Source: Pseudoduganella aquatica
Lineage (GTDB): Bacteria; Pseudomonadota; Gammaproteobacteria; Burkholderiales; Burkholderiaceae_D
Direction: 5' to 3'
NCBI RefSeq assembly: GCF_009857595.1
Contig: NZ_WWCU01000038.1
Span: forward strand, 1 to 60,045
DNA length: 60,045 nt
How positions within the stretch are numbered: the stretch's first letter is position 1; every line of letters begins with the position of its first letter. Shown here one piece after another: positions 14,501 through 23,119 of the stretch. The notes under the pieces are model-generated. The model did no database searches. It had not been told where the DNA came from and worked only from the letters and a program-made list of their open reading frames with translations. The position numbers and the translations under genes are program-made.

Positions 14501-17461
14501 TTGCGTTTCTTATTGGCATGGATTTACATGGTGGCGCTGCTGGGCGCAGGGCTGGCCGGCGCCGCCGTGGCGGCGCAGCCGGCGGTGGTGCCCGCCACGC
14601 TGCCGGCCGTGCTGATGCCGTCCGCGCCGGAAAAGGCACTCAGCCAGTTCCGCCTGGACGGCTGGCAGATAGAGCAGGGCTTGCCGCAGAACGCCGTGTC
14701 GGCGCTGGCCCATACCAGCGACGGCTATTTGTGGGTGGGCACGCTGGGCGGGCTGGCCCGCTTCGACGGCGCCCGCTTCACCACCTTCGATGCCTCCGAA
14801 TTCGCCGACTTGGCGTCCCAGCCGGTGCTGGGCCTGATGCAGGACGCGCAGAAAAATCTGTGGATAGGACACAACAAGGGCGCGGCCATCTACCGCGACG
14901 GCAAGTTCAAACCCATGTTTTCCGCCGGGCAACTCGGCGACCAGCGCGTGTGGGCGTTTGCCCAGGCGCCGGACGGCGCCGTGTGGGCCGCCACCAGCAA
15001 CGGGCTGGTGCGCTGGGCCAAAGGCGTGACCAGGTATTACCGCGAGGCCGACGGCCTGCCCACCGACCGCCTGCGCGCGCTGGCCTTTGACCGCGACGGC
15101 GTGCTGTGGATCGCCAGTTCGGGCGGCGGCCTGGTGTCGTTCTCGGGCGGGCGCTTCACGGTGCTGAATCCGGCCAGCGGCTTCCCCCATCTGCAAGTGC
15201 GCTCGGTGCTGGCCGACCCGGCCGGCGGCGTGTGGGCCGCCACGGCGGGCGGTGGACTGGTGCGCGTGAAGGACGGCAAGATCAAGGTGTACACCGTGGC
15301 CGACGGCCTGCCCACCGACCAGCTGACAGGCATCACGCGCGACCAGCACGGCACGCTATGGATAGGTACCTGGGGCAGCGGCGTGGTGCGCATGGTGGGC
15401 GAGCATTTCAGCGCCATCGCCAGCGGCGGCGGCCTGGCGGGCGACCATATCTGGTCCATCCATACCGACCACGAGGGCAGCGTGTGGGTCGGCACCTGGG
15501 TCAGCGGCCTGGTGCGGCTGCGCGACCGCGCTTTCGGCGTGCTGGGCGTGCCGGAAGGGCTGTCGCACGACAATGTGCGCTCGGTGCTGCACGGGCGCAA
15601 CGGCGTGACCTGGCTGGCCACCGCCGGCGGCGGCCTGAACCGCGTCGACGCGGCCGGCATCACCGTGCTGGGCAAGAAGGACGGCCTGCCCAGCGAGGAA
15701 ATCTCCAGCCTGATGGAAGACCGCGACGGCGCGCTGTGGATAGGCAGCTACACCGGCGGCGCCGCGCGCCTGCTGCAAGGCAAGGTCACCGTGTACGGCA
15801 CGGCGCAGGGCATGCCCAGTTCGGAAGTGCGGGTGCTGTACCAGGACCGGCAGGGCGTGGTCTGGGCCGGCACCCAGTCCGGCATCGCGCGGCTGGACGG
15901 CAAGGTCTTTGCGCCGCTGCGCACGCCGGGCGCGCCGTCCGGCGGCGTGTCATCCATCCTGCAGGACAAGGACGGCAACTTGTGGTTCGGCACCACCGGC
16001 GAAGGCCTGGCGCGCTACCGCGACGGCGTCTTCAAGACACTGACGGCGGCCGACGGCCTGCTGTCGAACTGGATCATGTCGCTGTACGAGGACAAGGCCG
16101 GCACCCTGTGGATAGGCAGCAATGGCGACGGCCTGAATCGTATGCGCGGCCAGCAGCTGAGCAGCATCCGCCCCGCCGACGGCCTGTGGGACGGCACCTG
16201 CCTGAGCATACTGGAGGACGGCCAGGGCTATTTCTGGATCAGCGGCAACCGCGGCTTCCACCGCGTGGCGCGCAGCGAGCTGGATGCGTTTGCGGAAGGG
16301 CGGCTGGCCAGGGTGAGTTCGGCCGGTTTCGGCCCGGGCGATTCCCTGCGCAGCACCACGTTTGCGGGCGGGCTGCAGCCGACCAGCGCCATGGATGGCG
16401 CGGGCAACCTGCTGCTGCCGTCGGCCAAGGGACTGGTGCTGGTGGATCCGCGCCATCTGCCGGAAAGCGGCCAGCCGCCCGCCGTGCGCCTGGAACGCGT
16501 GACGGTGAACGGCGCGGTTCAGCCGCTGGCGGCGCAGCTGGCCCTGCCGCCGGGGCCAGTCACGCTGGCCATCCAGTACCGCGCCGAGACGCTGCTCAAC
16601 GCCGAGCGGGCGCGCTTCCGCTACCAGATGGAGGGACTGGCGCCGCGCTGGATCGACGCCGGCGAGAACCGGGAAGTGTCGTTCCCTGCGCTGGCGCACG
16701 GCAGCTACCGCTTGCGCGTCGCCGCCAGCATAGACGGCAAGAGCTGGAGCGAGGGCGGCCCTGTGCTGGCCATTACGGTGCAGCCCTTCTTCTACGAGAC
16801 GTTCTGGTTCGCGGGGCTGATGCTGAGTGCCCTGGCGGCCGGCGTGTATCTGCTGTTCCGTCTGCGCGTGCGCCATCTGCGCATCCGCCACGCGGAAATG
16901 CAGCGCCTGGTGGCCGAGAAGACCGAGGCGCTGAAGCAGGCCAACGAGCATTTGTCGCGCCTGTCCTTTGTCGATGCGCTGACCGGGCTGGCGAACCGGC
17001 GCCGCTTCGACGAGGTGCTGAACGACGAGTGGAACCGCGCCGGCCGCAACAACGCGCCGCTGGCGCTGGTGATCGCCGACATCGACAGCTTCAAATCCTA
17101 TAACGATGCGCTGGGCCACCAGGAAGGCGACCGCTGCCTGGCGGCCGTGGCGGCCGTGTTCGCCAGCCAGGCCCGGCGCGCGGGCGATCTGGCCGCGCGC
17201 TACGGCGGCGAGGAATTCGTGCTGCTGATGCCGGGGATGGCGCAGGCGGCCGCGCTGGCCGTCGCCGAAGAACTGCGCGCCGCCTGCGAGGCGCTGGCCA
17301 TCAGCCATCCCGCCTCGCCGGTCAGCCCGGTGGTGACGCTGAGCCTGGGCGTGACGGTGTGCGTTCCTGCGGAAGGCAAGTCGATCAACGGCTTCATCCT
17401 TGAGGCGGACACGGCGCTCTACCGTGCCAAGAATGAGGGCCGCAACCGCGTGTGCGCGTGA
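14501..17461 (+). CDS. Beta-propeller sensor diguanylate cyclase (Reg_prop / Y_Y_Y / GGDEF)
   Basis: A 986-residue membrane sensor. After a signal sequence come many two-component-regulator propeller repeats with W(V/I)G-type motifs (about 45-640), a Y_Y_Y-like domain (about 650-755), one membrane segment (about 763-785), a short coiled coil and a GGDEF domain. The motif is GGEEF at about residue 902, with an inhibitory-site RAGD five residues before it, so it should make cyclic di-GMP. The propeller faces the periplasm and probably senses a glycan or similar ligand. The start is TTG at 14501, with AGGAG 5 bases upstream; no better ATG exists nearby. Most propeller sensors end in histidine kinases, so the cyclase output is the less common form. 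Confidence 0.9.
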   Translation: MRFLLAWIYMVALLGAGLAGAAVAAQPAVVPATLPAVLMPSAPEKALSQFRLDGWQIEQGLPQNAVSALAHTSDGYLWVGTLGGLARFDGARFTTFDASEFADLASQPVLGLMQDAQKNLWIGHNKGAAIYRDGKFKPMFSAGQLGDQRVWAFAQAPDGAVWAATSNGLVRWAKGVTRYYREADGLPTDRLRALAFDRDGVLWIASSGGGLVSFSGGRFTVLNPASGFPHLQVRSVLADPAGGVWAATAGGGLVRVKDGKIKVYTVADGLPTDQLTGITRDQHGTLWIGTWGSGVVRMVGEHFSAIASGGGLAGDHIWSIHTDHEGSVWVGTWVSGLVRLRDRAFGVLGVPEGLSHDNVRSVLHGRNGVTWLATAGGGLNRVDAAGITVLGKKDGLPSEEISSLMEDRDGALWIGSYTGGAARLLQGKVTVYGTAQGMPSSEVRVLYQDRQGVVWAGTQSGIARLDGKVFAPLRTPGAPSGGVSSILQDKDGNLWFGTTGEGLARYRDGVFKTLTAADGLLSNWIMSLYEDKAGTLWIGSNGDGLNRMRGQQLSSIRPADGLWDGTCLSILEDGQGYFWISGNRGFHRVARSELDAFAEGRLARVSSAGFGPGDSLRSTTFAGGLQPTSAMDGAGNLLLPSAKGLVLVDPRHLPESGQPPAVRLERVTVNGAVQPLAAQLALPPGPVTLAIQYRAETLLNAERARFRYQMEGLAPRWIDAGENREVSFPALAHGSYRLRVAASIDGKSWSEGGPVLAITVQPFFYETFWFAGLMLSALAAGVYLLFRLRVRHLRIRHAEMQRLVAEKTEALKQANEHLSRLSFVDALTGLANRRRFDEVLNDEWNRAGRNNAPLALVIADIDSFKSYNDALGHQEGDRCLAAVAAVFASQARRAGDLAARYGGEEFVLLMPGMAQAAALAVAEELRAACEALAISHPASPVSPVVTLSLGVTVCVPAEGKSINGFILEADTALYRAKNEGRNRVCA

Positions 17462-17465
17462 GCGG

Positions 17466-18056
17466 TCAGGTTTGTTCCAGGTAGGATCTGCCGAACACGC
17501 CGATCAGCGTGAACAGCCACAGCACCGCGCCTATCACGCACCAGACGATGTTGGCGGTGGTGAGCTGGTCGTTGCCCTGGCCCTGGGCATCGCCGCAGGC
17601 TGCGTTGATGTGTTCCTGGGCGGCCAGGTAGCAAAAGCTCATCGGTGCAAGGATCAGCAGCGAGCACAGGCCTGCGATAGTGCTGCCTACGCTGGACTTG
17701 ATCAGCTGCTCCAGCACCGCGCTTGCCAGCAGCAGCACAACCAGCTGCCAGGCGGTGCTGCGGTAATTCCATGGCGCCGCGCCCAGGTCTTCGGCGCGGG
17801 ACGCTACCTTGCGCAGCAGCGCATGCACAAAAAAGACCGAGAAAATGGCGCGCGGCACCGGCCACACGCTGTCTGCGCTGGCGCGGCGATACTGGTTCCA
17901 GTTCTTGAAATGCCAGAACAGCTGGTAAATGCCGACGGTGGCGAAAAACAGGATCAGGAACTTGCGCTGCGAAACCACGTAAAACGGATGGCCGGCGGTG
18001 CTGTCGTGAATAGGGCTAAGTTCGGCTTTGGGCGGGGCGTAAACGTTGTCGGTCAT
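17466..18056 (-). CDS. Multi-pass membrane protein of unknown function
   Basis: The 196-residue product has a polar N-terminus (MTDNVYAPPKAELSP) and about four hydrophobic segments (about 32-47, 105-122, 128-147, 166-186). The VYAPPKAEL start is common among small betaproteobacterial membrane proteins of no known role. I do not recognise a function. It ends 5 bases from the stop of the GGDEF sensor on the other strand and is divergent from the HerA-like gene, with about 125 bases between them. Confidence 0.7.
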   Translation of the reverse strand: MTDNVYAPPKAELSPIHDSTAGHPFYVVSQRKFLILFFATVGIYQLFWHFKNWNQYRRASADSVWPVPRAIFSVFFVHALLRKVASRAEDLGAAPWNYRSTAWQLVVLLLASAVLEQLIKSSVGSTIAGLCSLLILAPMSFCYLAAQEHINAACGDAQGQGNDQLTTANIVWCVIGAVLWLFTLIGVFGRSYLEQT

Positions 18057-18183
18057 AGGATGGGCAGATGAGGTTTGCGAATGGAAAAAGTTTCCATGTG
18101 GATATTAGCCTCTTGCGTAAAGCGCAAAACTATTCAATTGTCACGGCGGGGCGGTATGATAGTTATTCCAATCACTTGCGAGA

Positions 18184-19740
18184 ATGATCATGCCGACGTC
18201 CCTTTTGCTTGCGAAGAATGACCAGCTGGGGCTGGAAATGCTGTCCAGCCTGGTGAACCGCCACGGCTGCATCACCGGCGCCACCGGCACCGGCAAGACG
18301 GTCACGCTGCAAAAGATGGCGCAGTCGCTGTCCGACATCGGGGTGCCGGTGTTCATGGCGGACGTGAAGGGCGACCTGTCCGGCATCGCCAAGCCCGGCG
18401 CGCTGAGCGAGAAGATGGGCAAGCGGCTGGCGGCGCTGAAGCTGGACGCGCCGCAGTGGGCAGGCTGCCCGGTGACGTTCTGGGATGTGTTCGGCCAGCA
18501 GGGCCATCCGGTGCGCGCCACCGTGTCCGACCTGGGGCCGCTGCTGCTGGCGCGCATGCTGAACCTGAACGACACCCAGGAAGGCGTGCTGCAGCTGGTG
18601 TTCCGCATTGCCGACGACAACGGCCTGCTGCTGCTCGACACCAAGGACCTGCGCGCCATGCTGCAGCACGTGGGCGACAACGCGGCCGATTACAAGACCA
18701 GCTACGGCAACATCAGCGCCGCCAGCATAGGCGCGATCCAGCGCGGGCTGATCGCCATCGAGGAGCAGGGCGGCGACCAGTTCTTCGGCGAGCCCATGCT
18801 CAATATCGACGACCTGCTGCAAACCGATGCGGCCGGCAAGGGCGTGGTCAACATCCTGTGCGCGGACAAGCTGATGAATGCGCCGCGCCTGTACGCGGTG
18901 TTCCTGCTGTGGATGCTGTCCGAGCTGTTCGAGCAGCTGCCGGAAGTGGGCGACCTGGACAAGCCCAAGCTGGTGTTCTTCTTCGACGAGGCGCACCTGC
19001 TGTTCGCCGAGGCGCCCAAGGCGCTGCTGCAGAAGATAGAGCAGGTGGTGCGGCTGATACGCTCCAAGGGCGTGGGGGTGTTCTTCATCACGCAGAACCC
19101 GCTCGACATTCCGGACACGGTGCTGGGCCAGCTTGGCAACCGCGTGCAGCACGCGCTGCGCGCCTACACGCCGCGCGACCAGAAGGCGGTGAAGGCCGCC
19201 GCCGAGACCTTCCGCCCGAATCCCGCGCTGGACGTGGCGCAGGTGATTACCGAACTGGGCGTGGGCGAGGCGCTGGTGTCCTTCCTGGACGAGAAGGGCA
19301 CGCCGCAGATCGTGCAGCGCGCCTTCATCCTGCCACCGGCCAGCCAGCTTGGCCCCATCGACGCCGCCGAGCGCAAGGCCGCCATCGACGGTTCCGTGGT
19401 GGCGGGCGTCTACGAAAAAACGGTGGACCGGGAGTCGGCCTACGAACAGCTGAACAGCCGCTTGGCCAGCACGGCGCGCGCGGGCGACGACCGCCCGGCC
19501 GCCGCCGGACGCGGCAATGCGCCGCCGCAATATCAGCCGCAGTCCCAGCCCCAGGCTCAGCCAGCCCCGGCCGACGACCGCTCCATCTTCGGCGACGTGC
19601 TGGGCGGCCTGTTCGGCAAATCCGGCAAGCGCGACACTGCCGTGCAAGCGATGGTGAAATCGGCCGCCCGCAGCATAGGTTCGCAAGTGGGCCGCGAGAT
19701 CATCCGTGGCGTGCTGGGCTCCATCCTGAAGAAGCGCTAG
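18184..19740 (+). CDS. HerA-like / DUF853 ATPase
   Basis: The 518-residue protein belongs to the DUF853 HerA/FtsK-like ATPase family. Walker A is GATGTGKT (about residues 33-40), Walker B is LVFFFDEAHLLF (about 260-271), and FFITQNPLDIPDTVLGQLGNRVQHALRAY follows as the arginine-finger region. A proline/glutamine-rich linker lies at about 440-465, and the tail ends in a conserved ILKKR. The family is widespread and proposed to be a DNA-pumping ATPase, but no function is proven for this branch. Unlike antiphage HerA systems it has no NurA, Sir2 or DUF4297 partner here. An ATG at 18190 is an alternative start. Confidence 0.88.
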   Translation: MIMPTSLLLAKNDQLGLEMLSSLVNRHGCITGATGTGKTVTLQKMAQSLSDIGVPVFMADVKGDLSGIAKPGALSEKMGKRLAALKLDAPQWAGCPVTFWDVFGQQGHPVRATVSDLGPLLLARMLNLNDTQEGVLQLVFRIADDNGLLLLDTKDLRAMLQHVGDNAADYKTSYGNISAASIGAIQRGLIAIEEQGGDQFFGEPMLNIDDLLQTDAAGKGVVNILCADKLMNAPRLYAVFLLWMLSELFEQLPEVGDLDKPKLVFFFDEAHLLFAEAPKALLQKIEQVVRLIRSKGVGVFFITQNPLDIPDTVLGQLGNRVQHALRAYTPRDQKAVKAAAETFRPNPALDVAQVITELGVGEALVSFLDEKGTPQIVQRAFILPPASQLGPIDAAERKAAIDGSVVAGVYEKTVDRESAYEQLNSRLASTARAGDDRPAAAGRGNAPPQYQPQSQPQAQPAPADDRSIFGDVLGGLFGKSGKRDTAVQAMVKSAARSIGSQVGREIIRGVLGSILKKR

Positions 19741-19781
19741 ACGCGGCTGCCGACCCCAGCGGACTGATGAGAAGGGTTCGT

Positions 19782-19810
19782 TTGAAAACACTCATTGCAT
19801 GGTGCATAAT
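19782..19810 (+). promoter_or_regulatory. Candidate sigma-70 promoter for the AbiEii-type pair
   Basis: TTGAAA at 19782-19787 and CATAAT at 19805-19810 are separated by exactly 17 bases. A transcript would be expected to begin around 19816-19818, which coincides with the ATG at 19817, so the mRNA may be leaderless. Confidence 0.5.
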
Positions 19811-19816
19811 TGGTCA

Positions 19817-20035
19817 ATGAAAGCCGCAGCTGACACCTTTGTCATTGGGGATTTGCCCCAGCTCCGACTGATCGCATGGAACCGCAATCCACATGATGCG
19901 ATCACCGGAGAGGAGGCGTTCGATCTCTACGAAAGGAACTGGCGTTTTGTTGACGAAGCTGCCATGCCTGCTCGCGAGCGCGCCGTCGTTGAGTGGCTGA
20001 TTCGCGAATACGGCCATGGCATCTTGCATGTTTGA
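19817..20035 (+). CDS. Small antitoxin-like partner of AbiEii-type toxin
   Basis: A 72-residue protein (MKAAADTFVIGDLPQLRLIAWNRNP and onward) with no family I can name. Its stop codon overlaps the start of the nucleotidyltransferase gene by 8 bases, which is the normal layout for AbiEii-type toxins and their partner. The ATG at 19817 is preferred because a strong promoter pattern ends just before it; an ATG at 19799 would lie between the -35 and -10 boxes. The antitoxin role is inferred from position only; the protein is too short to be a full AbiEi. Confidence 0.65.
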   Translation: MKAAADTFVIGDLPQLRLIAWNRNPHDAITGEEAFDLYERNWRFVDEAAMPARERAVVEWLIREYGHGILHV

Positions 20036-20714
20036 CCGGCCTCATCACCAACGTATCGCCAAATTCCTCGCCTGCCTGGACGCAGAGTTCCTTGCCCAGT
20101 CCGATTGCTATTTCGGTGGCGGAACGGCTATCACCCTGTCTTTGGGCGAGTACAGGGAATCGGCGGATGTTGACTTCCTGTGCAGCTCGATTGATGGATA
20201 TCGAGCCTTGCGCAATACGATCAGCAATACCTCTCTGGGGACCATTCTTGCCGGGCCTGTGGAATTGGCGCGTGAAGTACGCGCAGACCGCTATGGGATT
20301 CTAACCTTTGTTCGGGTTGATGGCGTGCCGATAAAATTTGAGATTGTTAGCGAGGGCCGAATCAATATTAGCGGCAGCATGGATCTCTTGCTTGGTGTTC
20401 CGACGCTGGCGCGTGAGGATATGTACGCTGAAAAGTTGCTTGCCAACGCTGACCGGCATGGCGATCTTTCCGCGCTGAGCCGCGATGCCATTGATTTGGC
20501 AATGCTTATTCAGCACTGGGGAGCGATCCCCGACGAGGCTTGGGCCAAGGCACGTGTGCCATACGGCCAAAGCATCGATACTGCCTACAGCCAAGCTATC
20601 CAGCTGGTGAGCGATTCTGGCTACTTGGCGTCCTGCTTGAAGAAGATGCATATGGCCCCAGCCTTTGCCGAGAGTATCCCCGAGTTGTTGCTTGGTTCTT
20701 TGCCGGACGTCTAA
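20028..20714 (+). CDS. Nucleotidyltransferase AbiEii/AbiGii-type toxin
   Basis: A 228-residue member of the AbiEii/AbiGii toxin family. The nucleotidyltransferase motif runs FGGGTAITLSLGEYRESADVDF, with the catalytic aspartates at 47 and 49 after the GGG turn. A second conserved block, GVPTLAREDMYAEKLLANADR, is typical of this family. Known relatives transfer nucleotides to tRNA acceptor ends and stop growth; some act in phage abortive infection. It is translationally coupled to the small gene before it. Base composition is less GC rich than the neighbouring genes, suggesting transfer. Confidence 0.85.
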   Translation: MFDRPHHQRIAKFLACLDAEFLAQSDCYFGGGTAITLSLGEYRESADVDFLCSSIDGYRALRNTISNTSLGTILAGPVELAREVRADRYGILTFVRVDGVPIKFEIVSEGRINISGSMDLLLGVPTLAREDMYAEKLLANADRHGDLSALSRDAIDLAMLIQHWGAIPDEAWAKARVPYGQSIDTAYSQAIQLVSDSGYLASCLKKMHMAPAFAESIPELLLGSLPDV

Positions 20715-20724
20715 GGCGGCGCAA

Positions 20725-20748
20725 GCCGGATTTGTTCAGAAATCCGGC
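20725..20748 (+). terminator. Hairpin after the AbiEii-type operon, possible terminator
   Basis: A perfect 9-base-pair stem GCCGGATTT / AAATCCGGC with a 6-base loop begins 10 bases after the toxin stop codon. It lacks a strong T-run, so it may be a weak terminator or an mRNA-stabilising hairpin. Confidence 0.45.
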
Positions 20749-20826
20749 GTTCTGGCTAGACTGGTTAATTTTGCGTGAGGCGCGCATACTCGGCCGCTCC
20801 ATCTTGCCGTCCGACCAGAACGCCTT

Positions 20827-21516
20827 ATGAATCTGCACGCCCCTGCCACCACGATATCCGATGCCAGCCTGAGCCGCGAGGAGCTGGAACAGCACCTGGC
20901 GCTCTCCGTCCGCCATTTCTCCAACTGCGACTTCAGCGATGCGGACCTGTCGCGCCTGGACCTGCAATCCTGCACCTTTGAGCGTTGCGCGTTCGGCGAG
21001 GCGGTGCTGTATGCCTGCAAGCTGTCGCATTCCAAATGGCTGCGCTGCCGCGCCGGCGGGGCCGACTTCGAGGCGGCCGACCTGGTGGACGCGCAATTCC
21101 AGGGCTGCGACCTGAACAACACGAAGTGGCGCAGGGCCAAGCTGGCCTCGGCCAGCTATCGCGGCTGCAAGCTGACCGGCGCGTCCTTCGAGGAAGTGTC
21201 CCATCTCGGCGCGTCGTTCGAGGATTGCTTGCTGGTGGGCGCCGACCTGCGCGGCTTCTCTTTCCGCAAGGCCGAACTGAAGAACCTGGACTTCTCGGAC
21301 GCCGACCTGTCCGGCTGCGACTTCCGCGACGCCGTCTTTGAAGGCGGCAGCCTGCGCGACGCCATCCTCAAGCTGTCCCGCTTCGACAACGCCGACCTGC
21401 GCAGCGCGGAGATCGGCGGCCTGAAACTGAACGACGCCAAAATGTTCCGCGGCGCCGTCATCTCCCACGCGCAGGCCGCCGCCGTGCTGAGGGAGATGGG
21501 CCTGATCGTTGCATGA
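20827..21516 (+). CDS. Pentapeptide-repeat protein, Qnr/MfpA-like
   Basis: The 229-residue protein is built almost entirely of A(D/N)Lxx-type pentapeptide repeats from about residue 30 to 205 (for example CDFSDADLSRLDL, ADFEAADLVDAQF, GADLRGF, LDFSDADLSGCDF), giving a right-handed square helix. Length and architecture fit the Qnr type: two repeat blocks and a non-repeat C-terminal helix (HAQAAAVLREMGLIVA) that resembles the dimerisation tail of Qnr proteins. Such proteins mimic DNA and protect gyrase; a chromosomal copy might affect quinolone susceptibility. That function is only inferred. No regulator or mobile element lies next to it. Confidence 0.85.
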   Translation: MNLHAPATTISDASLSREELEQHLALSVRHFSNCDFSDADLSRLDLQSCTFERCAFGEAVLYACKLSHSKWLRCRAGGADFEAADLVDAQFQGCDLNNTKWRRAKLASASYRGCKLTGASFEEVSHLGASFEDCLLVGADLRGFSFRKAELKNLDFSDADLSGCDFRDAVFEGGSLRDAILKLSRFDNADLRSAEIGGLKLNDAKMFRGAVISHAQAAAVLREMGLIVA

Positions 21517-21525
21517 ACAAGGGGA

Positions 21526-21999
21526 TTAATGCGCGTGCTCGCTGGGGCCTTGCTTCGGCGGCACGGTGAAGCTGACGGTCTGGCTGCCGAGGATTTTGTG
21601 GCTGGGGTCCGCAATCTCGAGCAGCACCTTGTGCGGGCCGGGCGTGAGGCCGACCAGGATCAGGGGATCGGTGCTGGTGTGCGCCCAGGTGCCTTTCCAG
21701 TCGTCCACCGTGACGTGGATGTGGCCGAGGTGGGGCGATACGGCCACCGCTTCCTTGCCGAACACCGGCAGCACGCGCAGGTTCTCGGTGCGGTGCTGGA
21801 TGATGACCACGCCCCGGGCCAGCGCGTCCGGCAGCGGCGCGTAAGCGATCAGCTTGGGCGCCGGCTCGGATGCGAGCGGAATCACGGCGGCGGGACGGCC
21901 CGCTTCGGAAGCGGTTTGCGCTCCGGCCATGGTGCAGAGCGACGCGCCTGCGATGACGGCGGCCGCCGCTGCCAGGTGTTTCAGTAAGCTTGGCATCAT
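21526..21999 (-). CDS. Exported DUF6130-like protein
   Basis: A 157-residue protein with a signal peptide (about 1-28, ending AGA-Q). The mature part contains LGHIHVTVDDWKGTWAHTSTDPLILVGLTPGPHKVLLEIADPSHKILGSQTVSF, a pattern I associate with DUF6130; the fold looks like a small beta-sandwich. The assignment is from memory and the role is unknown. AAGGAA before the ATG pair at 21999/21996 supports the start. It follows the AraC-type regulator on the same strand after 29 bases and might be cotranscribed with it. Confidence 0.6.
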   Translation of the reverse strand: MMPSLLKHLAAAAAVIAGASLCTMAGAQTASEAGRPAAVIPLASEPAPKLIAYAPLPDALARGVVIIQHRTENLRVLPVFGKEAVAVSPHLGHIHVTVDDWKGTWAHTSTDPLILVGLTPGPHKVLLEIADPSHKILGSQTVSFTVPPKQGPSEHAH

Positions 22000-22028
22000 G
22001 ATTCCTTCGTTGTGGGCTGGGGATTCCA

Positions 22029-23018
22029 TTAGACGCCGCTGGTGTAGCTGCCGTTTGTCCGGTTTGCGGCGGGGGGGACGGATTTTGTGTCTGCGCGCCG
22101 TGTGGACACAGAGCGATACAATCGGGCGAACCGGCTGGGCGCCAGGCCCACGTGGCGGCTGAACGCCGTGCTGAAGGTGCTGGCCGAGCTGTAGCCGACG
22201 CGCTCGGCAACCGTGGCCAGGCGCAGGTCCTGCCGGCGCAGCATGTCCTTGGCCAGCGCCATGCGCCAGGCCAGCAGATATTCCATGGGCGGCAGCCCCA
22301 CCGCCTGTGAGAAGCGTTCGAAAAAGGCCGAGCGCGACAGCGCGGCGGCTTTCGCCAGCTGCGCCATCGTCCATGCGCGCGAGGGCTCGCCGTGCATGGA
22401 GCGCATGGCCGCCGCCAGCCTGTCGTCGGCCAGTCCGCGCAGCAGTCCGGGCGGTGCTTGCGCTGTGGAGGCCAGCCGCAGCGCTTCGATCAGCAGCACT
22501 TCCACAAAGCGTGTCAGCACCACGCTGCGGCCCGGCCGGTCCGCCTCGGACTCCTCGCGCACCAGCCGCACCAGCACCGCCAGCCGTTCCACACCGCGCA
22601 CATGCACCAGCGGCGGCAGCAGGGACACCAGCAAGGCCGCATCCGCCGAATCGAAGGCGAAGGCGCCGCCCAGCAGGCGCACATCGGGCGCGCCGTCCTG
22701 CGTGCCGTGGCGCATGTCGGGCTGCGCCGTGTCGGCTGCATCGGCCGCGGCGGGTTCGATTTGCACGGGCAACGCGGGTTCGAAGCCGGACATGGTGAAG
22801 CCTGGCGTTTCCGGTAGTAGCACAAAGTCTCCTGCTTCCAGTGTGACGGTGTCCTGGCCGTCGACAGCGAGCAGGCAGCTCCCTTCCAGCACCGCGCAAA
22901 AACCCGGTTGGCCGAATGCCGCATAACGCACCGCCCACGCGCCAGCGCCGCTGATGCCTTTCGACAGCACCGCGCGCGGCTGTAACAGGGAAATGAGTTG
23001 GGACAGGGGATCGCTCAT
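22029..23018 (-). CDS. AraC-family transcriptional regulator with cupin sensor
   Basis: A 329-residue regulator. The N-terminal half (about 1-180) is a cupin of the AraC_binding type seen beside SDR genes (GAWAVRYAAFGQPGFCAVLEGSCLLAVDG, then LEAGDFVLLPETPGF). The C-terminal half (about 200-300) holds two helix-turn-helix motifs (MAQLAKAAALSRSAFFERF and LATVAERVGYSSASTFSTAF). It is divergent from a short-chain dehydrogenase gene about 100 bases away, a common arrangement in which the regulator controls the enzyme gene. The inducer is not evident. Confidence 0.92.
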   Translation of the reverse strand: MSDPLSQLISLLQPRAVLSKGISGAGAWAVRYAAFGQPGFCAVLEGSCLLAVDGQDTVTLEAGDFVLLPETPGFTMSGFEPALPVQIEPAAADAADTAQPDMRHGTQDGAPDVRLLGGAFAFDSADAALLVSLLPPLVHVRGVERLAVLVRLVREESEADRPGRSVVLTRFVEVLLIEALRLASTAQAPPGLLRGLADDRLAAAMRSMHGEPSRAWTMAQLAKAAALSRSAFFERFSQAVGLPPMEYLLAWRMALAKDMLRRQDLRLATVAERVGYSSASTFSTAFSRHVGLAPSRFARLYRSVSTRRADTKSVPPAANRTNGSYTSGV

Positions 23019-23119
23019 CGCTGGACGCTAGCAAATGAAATGTGGACTCTTTATTGTAGTTCGTCCTGCGGCGCTCCGCTATCGTTATGGCTGTCCCAAC
23101 CCACACTGAAATACACACC

